Part shown: positions 1-11,600 of the stretch, one piece after another
Layout: the number at the start of each line of letters is the position of its first letter
Position numbering within the stretch: position 1 is the first letter of the stretch
NCBI GenBank assembly: GCA_013397455.1
Contig: VYZB01000195.1
Span: 1,316,775-1,380,774 of the forward strand
Length of the DNA stretch: 64,000 nucleotides
From: Crotophaga sulcirostris
Lineage: Eukaryota > Chordata > Aves > Cuculiformes > Crotophagidae
Reading direction: 5' to 3'
Made by a program: the position numbers and the translations under genes
Notes under the pieces: generated by a model
What the model was told of the DNA's origin: nothing
The model's database searches: none
Seen by the model: only the letters and a program-made list of their open reading frames with translations

Positions 1-141
1 GACCCCGGTCCCTCCTGTGTCCCCCCTCAGGGTCCCACATGCCCCCCAACCCGGGGTCCCTCCAGACGGGTTTCTCTGCTGTTCCCAGTGCGGCCCTCCC
101 AGAGCTCCGTGGAGCTGCTTTCCTTCCACTTCCAAAGGCCT

Positions 142-147
142 AATAAA
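142..147 (+). terminator. Candidate poly(A) signal of an unseen plus-strand neighbour
   Basis: AATAAA at 142-147 follows C-rich sequence and precedes lower-GC sequence with a CR1. This could be the 3' end of a plus-strand gene lying left of the window. No coding frame can be assigned to it. Confidence 0.25.
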
Positions 148-357
148 AACTGAAGAGATAAAGGAGTTCTCTGCGGGTTCTTTTCCTGTCCTTATCAGAT
201 GAATTACATACAGGGAGCTGGAGAGGTGTGTTTTGCACGTGGACAGGGAAGCAGCCTTGTGCAGGAGTTTAGATATTTTTTCCCCTTCTCCAAGGAAACC
301 AGCCGTGACCCGTCAGTGTTCCTTTCCCCGCTAGAAACTGTGAAGCCCTTTCCATGG

Positions 358-556
358 AATCACAGAATCATGGAATGGTTTGTGTTGGAAGGGACTTCAA
401 AGCCCATCCAGTTCCAACCCCCCCTGCCATGGGCAGGGACACCTCCCACTGGATCAGGGGGCTCCAAGCCCCATCCAACCTGGCCTTGAACACCTCCAGG
501 GATGGGGCAGCCACCACTGCTCTGGGCAACCTGGGCCTGGGCCTCCCCACCCAGAG
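358..556 (-). mobile_element. CR1 LINE 3' fragment
   Basis: Starts with the reverse complement of the CR1 3' tail (cacagaatcatggaatgg) and continues through the conserved CCATGGGCAGGGACACC and CCATCCAACCTGGCC blocks. About 200 bp, 5'-truncated, as usual for avian CR1. Confidence 0.9.
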
Positions 557-1658
557 GGAGGAAGCCTTGCCACCAGGGAAACGTGTCTGTGTTTCCACCA
601 GCATCACTGGCAGTGGTTCCTGGGGACCTGCCCTGGCAGCTGTGTCCCCAGGACCTTAGTGGGGCTGGGTGGGGCGGAGAAAAGGTCCCTCTGGCACTGT
701 AACCAGTTTCCTATGGTGCCCAATGGCAAAGCTGTTGGTGGTAAGAAGGTGGCAGCCCACAGCAATGCTGTCCTGCTCCAGTTTTCCCAGCAGCTGGTGA
801 CCTTGGAAAGCCAAACCTTCGCTGTTAGAAACTGAGCAGTGGGAACCTCCCTGGGCTGAGAGGAGTTACTTTTCCCACACCTTATCTGCTCCTGGCCAGC
901 CCAGTTATCAGCTTGACAGCTCCTCAAGGCTGCTCAGAAAGGACAGCCTGTTATTTTCCAGACTTTTAGCCCATTACTCTGCAAAATGTTTCTCTTTTTC
1001 TGCCTCCTCAAGTGGGCTTTTGCATTTACATTGCCAGAGCCACAGTTCTTATTCCTCCCCCTCACTCAGACATGGCTTGAGCTCTTCATAGAGGTCCTTC
1101 CAGGGGTTAGTTACAGTATTTTGCTTTCTTGGCCTGGTTTTGATCTTGGAAGAAGCGTTTTGGTGTGTGATGCAATCTGGGCCAGGACTTTGTGTCTCTC
1201 AGCCCTCCCGGTGCTGCCTGCAAGCGCTTTGTCCCACAGGGCTGCACATGTGGGTTGAGGCTGGAAGGCAGTGGGAGCCTTTGGGCAATACCTGCTGCCC
1301 CCGCATCTGCCCTGTCCCCAGTGCATCCCATTCTTCTGCTTTTTCTCCTTCAGATCACTACAGGAGAAAGGATCTTAAGCAGTTACCGGGTGACCATGAT
1401 TGGTCTCTAATATATCTTGAATTTTGTGGTACTGAGGTGCTCTGCCTGTTTTTCTAAGACAAACACAGAGCCTCACTTTGCTAAATCCACTGTTTTTAAG
1501 AGCTTGAGTTAGTAGTTTATAACAAACCTTGGCAGAAAAGTGAGCTGCACTGCATTTGCAGTTAGGTTGGTATCTCTGAAATCAGGAAGGTCACGCTGCA
1601 AGAATAGAATTCCTGTTTGCGCGGGCGGCAGCGCCCTGCACACACATGGGAAGAGCAA
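557..1658. other. Intergenic sequence, nothing recognised
   Basis: Between two CR1 copies. Short frames occur on both strands but none has splice context or recognisable protein content. Confidence 0.5.
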
Positions 1659-2305
1659 CATAGAATCATGGGATGGTTTGGGTTAGAAGGGACCTTAAAT
1701 CCCATCCAGTTCCAACCCCCCTGCCATGGGCAGGGACACCTCCCGCTGAGTCAGGGGGCTCAAAGCCCCATCCAACCTGGCCTTGAACACCTCCAGGGAT
1801 GGGGCAGCCACCACTGCTCTGGGCAGCCTGGGCCAGGGCCTCACCTCCCTCACAGGAAAACATTTCTTCCTAAGATCTCATCTCCATCTCCCCTCTTTCA
1901 GCTGAAAACCATTCCCCCTCGTCCTATCCCTGTGCTCCCTGTTCAGGAGCCCCTCCCCAGCTTTCCTGGAGCCCCTTTCAGTGCTGGAGGCTGCTCTAAG
2001 GTCTCCCCAGAGCCTTCTCTTCTCCAGGCTGAACAACCCCAACTCTCTCAGCCTGTCCTCATATGGGAGGTGCTCCAGCCCTTGGATCATCCTTGTGGCC
2101 TCTTCTGGACTGGCTCCAACAGCTCCATGTCCTTCCTGTGCTGAGGACTCCAGAACTGAACACAGGGCTCCAGGTGAGATCTTACCAGAGCAGAGGGGCA
2201 GAATTCCCTCCCTTGCCCTGCTGGTCCCACTGCTTTGGATGCAGCCCAGCACACGGTTGGCTTTCTGACTGCACATTGCTGCCTCACGTTGCGCTTCTCA
2301 TCCTG
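1659..2305 (-). mobile_element. CR1 LINE, about 640 bp 3' fragment
   Basis: One of the longest CR1 copies here. It reads from the tail (catagaatcatgggatgg) through the blocks ending in CAGCCCAGCACACGGTTGGC. The 175-codon plus-strand frame over it is antisense CR1 and not a gene. Confidence 0.92.
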
Positions 2306-2981
2306 CCTTCCTCTCTGTTTGGCTTCAAGGAGGGGACCATTTTCACAGCAGCCAGGGAGTGGCCAGGCAGCTTCCCCTCAGCTTTCCCCTTGAGTTCCAA
2401 ACCTCCCCGTTTTCAGTTGCAGCTTTTTGGGTGTTGCTGTGTACCTGGGCTCAGGGATGTGACACTGACTGTTGGTCACACAAGGTCTCCCAGGTTAGTG
2501 TCCCTGCTCCCTGGGAACGCATCCCTGCTCCCTACACTGTCTCCAGCCCAGAGGGAAGGACCACTTCTCAGGAAAAGATCATTAAGCAAACACTGAATGT
2601 CTTTTACAAAAGAAGCTCACGTGTTTTCCAGAACTAGATTTATTGTGATTGTAATTGTCTTAAGTTTTTTCCATCTTCCTCTGCAAAGATGTTACATACC
2701 CTCACCCTTCCAGCTGCGAGGGACACCAGCACCACCCTCACTCCTGCATTTTATCATTTTTTCCTCTGGGAATAGTGATAAACCATGGATCTCTGTGTCT
2801 TTTATGCTGACTGCAAAGTACTCATTTAGCATACAGAGGCTGAGAGTCTATTTCGTTAAATCTTCAGGTCAGTTTTCCATTTAATGCATTTTATTAGTAT
2901 TCTCACAATTACAAAGAGAAGCCTTATAACTAAACCAATCCATTCATGGAGAGAGGCGGACATGTACGGTTTTATACCAAG

Positions 2982-2987
2982 TTTATT
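2982..2987 (-). terminator. AATAAA on minus strand beside homopurine tract
   Basis: AATAAA on the minus strand immediately after an A/G-rich run (plus-strand T runs at 2988-3010). It looks like a genuine transcript end, but it lies 5.6 kb past the STMN3 stop. It belongs either to a very long STMN3 3' UTR or to another transcript. Confidence 0.3.
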
Positions 2988-5759
2988 TCTTTTTTTTTCC
3001 TTTTTTTTTCATAATCACTTCTTTTGCACAACAACAACCTCAAGTTGACAATGAAATGCACGCGGTGGAGCAAAGGGAACCGGATAAGGCTCTGTTAGTG
3101 ATGGAAAGTCTTTCCACAACCCCATGCCAGCTCCCCAGCCAGCATGAGCAAAGGTGGCCCAGGCTGTGGTAGGAAGAGCAAATCCTGCCTGGGAGGGCAG
3201 CTGGGGTGCTGTGCCCTGGGGTCATGGCTCAGCCCCACGGCCACACAGTCATCTTCCATCTCTCTGCCTGCAGCCCAGGGCCAGTTGGTTCCTCCTGGGG
3301 TGGACAGTTGCATAAAACAACTCAGTCCTTTGCTACTTTCCATTGTCAGAGCCCTTTAGGGACATGGATGCCTTGGCTGTCTCGTGATCCCCGTGGCGTA
3401 GGGAGTGTCTGTGTCCCCTTGTCACAGAGGGCAGAACTGAGACATGGAGGACACTGGGGCTGGGATCTGAGCTGCCCCCCATGCTCAGATCCCACCACCT
3501 CCCTGCACCCCGGGGACCATGGAGCACCCAAACATAGGCGTTGGCCTGTGCCCCTCTTCTGCTTTACTTAAAGACAACTGACTACAAAGGTGGAGTTTAT
3601 TGGTCTTACTATGTCATCTCATCCCTAACGTGGATAGTAAGAAATCTCTAGCACCGTAAACAGCCATTCCTGACTCATTTCAAGTGGTATAAGAGTGTAT
3701 GTGCATATATCGTTCCCACGTATGCATTCCTGTGTGCGTGTGCACAGCCGAGTGCACAGCCACTGCGAGGGAGGGAAGAAACGCAGCGGGACGGGATCCA
3801 AGGAACCCCATGGGACCAGCTTTGCAGAGCCAGGGTCGCAGTCACACCAGGCTAAGCAAAAGCAAGCAAGCTGAAGTTTACATTATAAAGGAGCAGCAAT
3901 ACCGACCTACCCCCAAGGTAGGATGCATGCAATCGTGAACTGCTGCTGTCCCTGGAAGGTCAACTCAAAGGTAACCGCATCTGGGTTAGAGCAAGATTAT
4001 TTTATGACTCAAAAATAAGGACTTGACTCAGTCCAGGAGCAGTCTGGGAGGCCAGCACCCTGAAAGCACTGATTTCCAGGGCTGAACTCTGCTGCAAGGG
4101 ATAACGTGAGCACAGAGCTTTAATTTGGAATATGAGGCCAGTTATCCCAGCTCTTGTGCAGCCTTGCTGATTGCCCAGCTGGCATAATTTACCTTCAGCT
4201 TCTCTGTCTTGCTTGAATAAGAGGCCCTTCTCCTGGAGAGCTCTTTGAAAGGTGGATGCATGCATGTCATAAATTGGCACCATCTCGTCTTTCCTCCCTC
4301 ACACAACTGCAAACCATCGTGGTCCAGGCAGGGATGTTGCTGGCCACCTTGAGGATGCTCTCCTTACCAGGCACAAAATCTCGTGTTCAGCCACTGCTGC
4401 AAAAATGGGGCTGCTGACTGTCATTATGAGGCTTGGCTAATAAACATCTATGGGAATCAATGAAGAACCTCCAGCCCTGCCATAAGGAAGGCGGCCCCGG
4501 TAATTGGGAGGGTTGCATGCCGTGTCCGCAACTGCGGTTTGTGGGAATGGTCTGGGAATGAGGGAGGCTGGGCCGGTAAGGATGTTAATGAGGGTACTTA
4601 ATTAGTCTCAACTGAGGCATGAAGTATGATGCTGCACACAGCCATTAGCAACCCTGGGAGATGAAAAAAAATGAAATAACCGTGATCCCGGAGCATGCCA
4701 TGTGCTGCCAGTCAGGCACGGCACCGTGGTAGCTGCTGGCGCTGGCAGCGCCGTCCCCGTTGGTCTGGAGCTGCAGGGTGGGCGGGGGGAACCCCTCATC
4801 CAGCTGCGGCACACAGCCAAAGCAATCACACATTTCCCTGATAGCGTCCAGCAGCACTGGACAATGTCAAGCTCCCCAATATCCTTACTGCATTCACCTG
4901 CACTGGGCAAACATCGCTCTGTTACCCCTCAAGAATCTGGCCCCATGAATGAGTTTGTTTCCTTGGCACGAGGCTTCTCCGCAGCAGTAACGGAGCCTGA
5001 TGTTCCCAATGCAAAGCTATCCCTGCTCAACACTGCTCCTCTGAGCTCACCCTGCAGTAACATCCTTCCCAGCCACATCCACTGCCCCTCGCAGCACTGG
5101 CCTAACCGAGGTGAGGAAAATGAGTCTCCTGGTGCTCACACCTGCATGAGCACCACATGCTGGGCCGCTCTCCTGAGCATTTCCCGTGGAGTCTTTTGTC
5201 AGACAAAGCTATCGCAAGAATAAGGCCCCACCTGAGATCCAGGCTGGCCTCCAGGGAGGTGGGGGAGAGCGGCTGCAGGGCAGCACGAAGGGCCGGGATG
5301 GAAGATCCTGGCAGGAACCAAGTCCAGAGACTCAGTAGCTGTTTGGGGAGGATGGCTCTAACCAGCACAACCTATAACCATCCACTCCTGCACTCATGCT
5401 CCTCCGGCTTCCCCCGGGGACTGCAGGGAACAGCCTGGCCCCCCTCACACAAAGAGGTTTGGGTTAATACTAAATTATATGTGCCAGAACTGAAGCATCA
5501 CCTCTAGTCCATCTCTCAGCCCTTCCTCCTCCTCCCAGTTCGAGGAGCAGCCTGTCCCCACTCTCAACGCCCTGCCCGCAGGACTCAGCTGCCTCCAGCT
5601 CCTGGCTCCATGCTTTTCCAGCTGCTGTCTGGTCAGGCATCCCACCCCGCTGGCACCCTGCCTTCCCTCGGCCCAGCCTCCGACTCCTTCTGAGCCCCGA
5701 GGAGGGAGTGAAAACGATTGTTTCTCTTGTGTTAAACTCCTGTTCATGAGCACAAAATT

Positions 5760-5797
5760 TCTGATAATAATCATAATAATCATAATAATCATAATAC
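5760..5797. repeat. Microsatellite, ATAATC-type
   Basis: Consecutive near-perfect copies of a 9-bp unit ataatcata on the plus strand. Confidence 0.8.
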
Positions 5798-6805
5798 TAA
5801 AAACAGTATTTACAACAAGCTCCAGGTCAGAATTACACACCAAGCAAACACTCAGCACCACAGAGAGTAGGACAGGGTTAATATCTCGCAGATACCTTCT
5901 CAGCTCCCACTAACGTGGGACACAGACATTTGACAGTTTCAACCATTTCTTACACACAAACGTTTCATTTAAATTACTTTTAAATTATTATTTTTTTTTA
6001 AACTTTTTAAAATTTCTCGCCACGATATGATGAGGTGATGGTGGCGGGGATGCCGTGCTCTACACAGATGCTTATCTAAGACAGCTGCTACTATAAACTG
6101 ATCATTAGCTACTGTTAAGAAATTCAACCCTCAGTTTCCTTCCTCTTTACCCTAAAACTTTTTATCATCACTGGGCAATGCAGGGCTTTTCTAACAGTCC
6201 TGTCCTCCCCCAGCCCAAGCGAGGGCTTTGGGAGTGAGGTAGCCCTTCCCTCTGGGAGCAGAGTGTCCCTTAACATCAAACCATGGCCATCAAGGGATCT
6301 CTCCCAAACCCAGATGGGACTTCTAGGGAGATTAGCAAAGAGCCCTGGGATTTATCTCCAGCAGCTGCTGCTCTTTGGCTTTCCATGGGTTTTTTGTGAC
6401 CACCTAATGCTCAATCCAGGCCATAATAAAATCTTTACCTAATTAAAACACAGGGCAGACAGAAAACTTCAGTTTCTGACAAGACTCAGTGATGGTTTCT
6501 TTTTCAGAGGGGTGGAGAGGCAAGGGAATTGTTACTCCCGATGCAGACACCTTGTCTGCTCTGGTTCCTCGCTGCTGCCCGGCACCAGGGTGCAGAGCAG
6601 GGTCCCTGGGACCCCCGGTCTGGGCTGTGCTGGTGCCCTGCTGCCGGGCTGCCTCTGCCCATGTCTACACCTCCTGTGCACTGCAATTATTCCCCAAAGA
6701 TCCAGTCCCTCATCCCACCCACAGAACAGTTCTTTGGAGGCACAATGTGCAGAGAGCACCAACCACTAAAAATTAAATGTTTCGGTGCTTTGGATGCCCC
6801 TTTGG

Positions 6806-6811
6806 TTTATT
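6806..6811 (-). terminator. Candidate STMN3 poly(A) signal (distal)
   Basis: AATAAA on the minus strand (tttatt on plus). It would give a 3' UTR of about 1.8 kb, in the range expected of the family. Confidence 0.35.
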
Positions 6812-8265
6812 CTGGGGTCTGAGAGGGCAGTCAGGACAGAGGGGCCAATGCGAGGCAGAGGAGAACAATGCTCCTGTTCAGGCACCCTGCGCCCTGTCCC
6901 CGAAATGCCGCACCAAGCTGTTAAAGAAATAACAACCCAGCAATCCCTAAGCACTGAACAGAGGGGAATTCTTACCATCTTCTGCCCCAAATGAAAGCAG
7001 CTTCCACTGCCTCACCTGAAAAACCTTGCTGCAGGGCTGAGCCCTCAGCACCATGCTGTATGAGGCCCCACTTGCCAGAAGGTGGCCGTTCCCTGCTCTT
7101 CAGATGCAACATTTTCACTTAGTTCTTCAAGGCAGAGGCAGAGCTGGCGCAAGGTGGGCAGCTCTGTGGGTTTCAGCGGGAGGGTGGTAGCCCCTTACAG
7201 TGCATGGTGGCTGCTTGGACCTTGGCTTCTTCCATAAGCCATGACTCTGGAAGATTAGGAAGTCCCTGGACTTCGACAGCCCTCTATTTAGATCAGACAT
7301 TACTGCCATGCTTGCATGTTCTCTGCTCATCCCTACCTCCATCAAGAGAATTTTTTTTCTTAAAAATAGGCCTTGAAAAGCTGAATATTGACAAGGAATG
7401 ATCATGGAGACATCTCTTCAGCCTTACTGCAGACCTGCTCCCCTCTTAGCTCCCTCTCACCCAAAGCTGCTGGTTTGGAGGCGCCTGGCAGGCAGCTGAT
7501 GTGCCTGGCCTCCCAGGGTGCTGCCTACAAGCCAGGGCTCCTCTGGTGATCTCTGGTCTCAGTGTTTGCCCTGTAACAGCACCAAAGAGTCACATTGATC
7601 TCTGGAAAGAGGGAAGAGTGATTATTCAGTTCACTAAAAGACTATTTCAGAATCATGCACAATCTCTACTTGATTTGCTTTCTTACTGGAGTAAAATCTC
7701 GTGTTGTGGGAGCACTAGAGAGCCCGCAGACCGAGCACCCTTTCCCAGGGCTCCCATGGAGCTGGGAATGCAATCGCTGTCTGAGGTTCTCCCAGGCTGC
7801 TTGGCCAAGACCTCATAGTCCCCACCTTGCCTCTGAGAGGGTGGCCCAGTCTATGGGCTTCTCCAGCCCACAGCCAACCAGGGCATCAGGCAGTGCCTGC
7901 CCGGGTGGAACTCGCCATAATGTGGCACCAGCACCAAGCTCTGCGTGCAGACCCTCACCTACTCTCACAGGGGCTATCAAAGAATCATCCACAGATGAGG
8001 ACTTTGTGTCACTGCCCGCCCGGGCTGGCTCCAGATCCAGCCTGGAGATGGGGGGCTGCACACCACGACTCCTGAGCCATCCCTTCCCTCTCATTCCTCT
8101 CTCCTGCCATTGGCAAACCTGAGGCTGCTCCCTATTCCACTTCACACACAGAAATTATCCCTTACTTCCCCTTATTCTGAAACTGATATTGGGCTCAGAA
8201 CAAACACCGAAAGGATTAAAAGCCCCAGATAAGAAATCCGTATCTCCATGACCCTGCTGGTTGAA

Positions 8266-8271
8266 TTTATT
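8266..8271 (-). terminator. Candidate STMN3 poly(A) signal (proximal)
   Basis: AATAAA on the minus strand, about 340 nt after the stop codon. It would define a short 3' UTR isoform. Confidence 0.3.
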
Positions 8272-8604
8272 AATACCTTAATTTTGTTTTACATCAGTTT
8301 AAGAAATATTTTTTTTAAGAAAGGACAAAACCCTCCAAAGAAGCTGTTTGATTGACTGATCAATTCTCTATTTCATGTGAACTAGCTGCTATTCTGCTTA
8401 GAGGTCCCTATGATCTGTGAATCCCCACAAGTACTGACGATTAAGGATGCAGAGATAGAGAAGCGTGTAGCTGGGGGACGAACACCAGGGGAAGGGGGGA
8501 TGGAAACAAAATGTCGCATCTAGACAAACAAAATAAAATGTGTAGGTTGGTCGATTGGTTGGTTTGTTAACAGGAATCAGGTGCTAGATGTGTAGAAAAG
8601 CCCT

Positions 8605-8664
8605 TTATCCAGAGATCTCCTCCCGCTGTTCCTTGTTCCTGCGAACTTCAGCTGCGTGCAGTTC
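8605..8664 (-). CDS. STMN3: STMN3 coding exon 5 (C terminus and stop)
   Basis: 60 nt encoding [19 protein letters not shown] and a TAA stop at 8607-8605, preceded by the acceptor tctttgcag. It is too short to stand out as an open frame by itself, but it matches the expected stathmin C terminus exactly in length. Confidence 0.96.
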   Translation of the reverse strand, partial: ELHAAEVRRNKEQREEISG

Positions 8665-11600
8665 CTGCAAAGACAGGAGAGGCGACACCAGGCTAACACT
8701 TTCTGCTCTTGCAGTCACTATTTTCCTTCTCTCCTGCACACAGGATTTGCATCAGACAAAAAAAAAAAAGAGACCAGTTTCGCATCTGACACACCCCGCG
8801 GACAGCGGGTTATGCCTGCAAGGAGCAAAGCATCTCACCTGTGGGAGCCCTGAGGTGAAGTGAACCCACAGTTAACTGCGTTCACTGCTCCCCTCTTCTG
8901 CAAAGCCTTTCGGCTGGACAGCCCCTGGATCTGGGGTGGGCCTGATCCTGTGCCTTTGAGCTTGCACTTCTCAAGATCAACTAGATGGTATTTTTTGTAC
9001 TGACCTTGAAGGACACATTCTGCCTCCTCGTGTTGCTCTGGAGTGGAGCTACTCTATATCCCACTTTCTACCAGCAATAAAATGCCTGCTCCCCTGTGCC
9101 CATCGCACTAGGATGAACCTGCAGGGACCAGACCCCAACCCCCTCCCAGGGCATTGCACTCACCTTCTCGCGGAGCCGCTCCCTCAAAGCAGCGAGATGT
9201 GCTTCACGGATCTCCCTGCTCAGCTCCATCTTGTAGTTGAGCTTCTCCTCAGCCAGGCGGCTGAAGTTGTTGTTCTCCTCCAGCGCCTTGTGCAGCACCT
9301 CCCGCTCATGTTCCCGCTTCTCCGCCAGCTGCTTCAGCACCTGTGCCTCCTGGGTCTGCCAAGTAAGGCATCAGAGAGGCATCAGGGAAATGTGGAGGCT
9401 CTGCTGGCCTTCAACTCCCCAGAGAGGTTTTCTGACCATCTCCTCTACTCAAAATCCCTCTGTTATCCCCCTCCATCCCATACAGTCTTGCTTGGAACAC
9501 GCTTTGATACCTTTTTCCAGCTATGGGGCAATGTCTGCTGGGCCTGGTACTCCGGGTGGGAAGGCAATGCAACGCTGCACCCACCAGCTCAGCAAAACCG
9601 AGGAAACATGCACTGGGGCACAGAGTCCCCTCTCTGAGTGTCACCTCATTCTTTGCATCATTTCAGCTTTCCTTCCCCCTACTCACCAATATTTGTAACA
9701 TTTATTCTTTGCCTTACTCTGCTGCGTTTCACCTTTTCAATAGCTTTCACCATTTTATACAGCATGCACAATAGAACATGGGAAATAGCACAGCCAGCTG
9801 TCAGAAACGCAAGGCTATGTTTAGGTTTGAAGCTTAAGTTGACCAACTGCTACATCTCCTGCAGCACGAGCTGGCAGGAAGTTCACCCCCAACCAGGTCA
9901 AACATACAAGGTCCAAGAGGAGACCATACCATGTGGTTTCAAGAACAGGTGGCCGATAATGATCATTGAGTCTATCCCTGTGTAAACCAGGCGGCAGAAC
10001 CTCCCTCCATGACTCCCATGTCTCACCTGACAATTTATAGCAGAATGTAACAAGGAGTGTAAAAATGCTATTTCCAGCCATTTTAAATTGCTCCTGTTAA
10101 ACCAGTTTTAGGGTTTGGTGCAATCAGTACCTGTCACAGAAAAGTCACTGCCTCTACAGGACATCTCATTACCTTCCTCCTCTCTTCTGCAGCCTCCAGC
10201 CTCCTCTGCAGCTCCTCCAGGGACAGGTCCTTCTTCTTAGGAGGGGAGGAAAGGATTGGGCTCTCAGGAGATAAGTCTGAAGGGGACTTCAGGATCACTT
10301 CAAAGCTCTGGCCTGATGCCCTCTTATCCAGCTGCTTCACCTCCATATCTTTGTGGGGGTAAGAAAAGACAAATCAGGAGTTCTGTGGACCTGTGGCACT
10401 CATTCACCTGAAAGCACTGAGCTCTTCATGGAGGAATTTGGGTGTTCCCACATCCTGACCTGGGTGATTTGTTCTCCCTCCAAAATTTCCCAATTAATGT
10501 TCAGCTTTACTTCCCCAAGTTAATGCAATCAATTTAAATTCACAGCAGGATTACAGAAGGGCTTTACTGCTGTTGATGAGACAGATATCAGCCCTGTATG
10601 AAGCAGACAGCCACTGCAAGCTGTTTCTTTCCAGGAAAATGTGGGTTACATTAATAAAATAAACTGTGGAAGGAGATTAAACAGAGAGATCCCGGGCTGA
10701 GGCATGGATTGCTGCTCTGGGATAGGAGAACCCAGTGTGCTGACAAGGTCCCACGCTGCCTGCAGGAACAGCACGCAAACAATGCCCCAGCTCCTGCAGG
10801 AGCAGGTTACGTACCTCCATATTGGTAGATGGTATTAGGATGGGGCTGGGTGTGGAAACAGGAGCAGATGAGAGAGAGCAGAGACAGCTCCTTCATTTTC
10901 TCCTTGTAGGCTGAAAAATAGAAAACAGCAATGAGAAGAGAATCAAACAGCAACGACTCCTCTTTTTCATGGAGGAAAGAAGCAAGTAGGCACCAGGAAA
11001 CTCATTTGTAGCTACCAGACTCTACAGAGGCTTCTCCAGGCTGCCAGAGTTTGCCAAAAGGTCCCCAAAGAGCATCTGTTCTAGAGCAGACTAAATCAGC
11101 TGACAGTGTAGCAAATGTCATGGGAAGACAGACAGACACATAGGAGGAATTTACCACATCTAGAGGTGGATTTTGCCTCCAAAGGAGCTGAAGCACTGCA
11201 GCCTGTGTAGTTAATCACGTCGGGACAGCTGCCCCGACCCTTTCTCCATCCCACTTTCATCCTCAGAGGTAAAATGATGCCCATCAACACCTGGAAACAT
11301 TGCTCTACCCTGGCAAGTTCCTGATATTTCACAGTTCAGCATTTCTGACAGCAGGGCAAAGAGGTAAGATGCAGTCAGCTATGAGGAGAACAAATGGGCA
11401 TTTGAGTGAAGGGTTCAGGGTGCTGCTGATGGGGGGGGAAGTGCCGTAACCCAACTTCCCGAAGTACTAAGGGAGGATGCAAGTGGAATCTGTCACCACC
11501 TTGCCCCCCCTACACAGCGGTTTATACTGGCCTGCAATTCCAGTGAATGCTGTCCCCTGCAAAGGACAGGGAAATACACAATCCCTTCAAGCTCTACTGC

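Larger units (their letters stand above)
2306..6779. other. Region downstream of STMN3, no coding gene recognised
   Basis: Contains T runs and a minus-strand AATAAA near 2.98 kb, a segment at 4.43-4.64 kb rich in homeobox-type TTAATGAG/TTAATTAG cores that may be conserved noncoding DNA, and a short ATAATC repeat at 5.76 kb. Frames up to 173 codons occur without splice or family support. Confidence 0.5.
6780..8604 (-). other. STMN3: Probable STMN3 3' UTR
   Basis: Directly downstream of the STMN3 stop with no convincing coding exon on either strand. Candidate minus-strand AATAAA signals lie at 8266-8271 (UTR about 0.35 kb) and 6806-6811 (UTR about 1.8 kb). The extent is an inference from signal positions only. 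Confidence 0.45.

Noticed and set aside
1..200. Plus-strand frame of 61 codons at 17-202
   Set aside because: Runs into an AATAAA and uses a non-ATG start. More likely 3' UTR-type sequence than coding.
1617..2144. 175-codon plus-strand frame
   Set aside because: Antisense to a minus-strand CR1 3' region. Similar frames recur over other CR1 copies (42.0, 57.5 and 61.8 kb).
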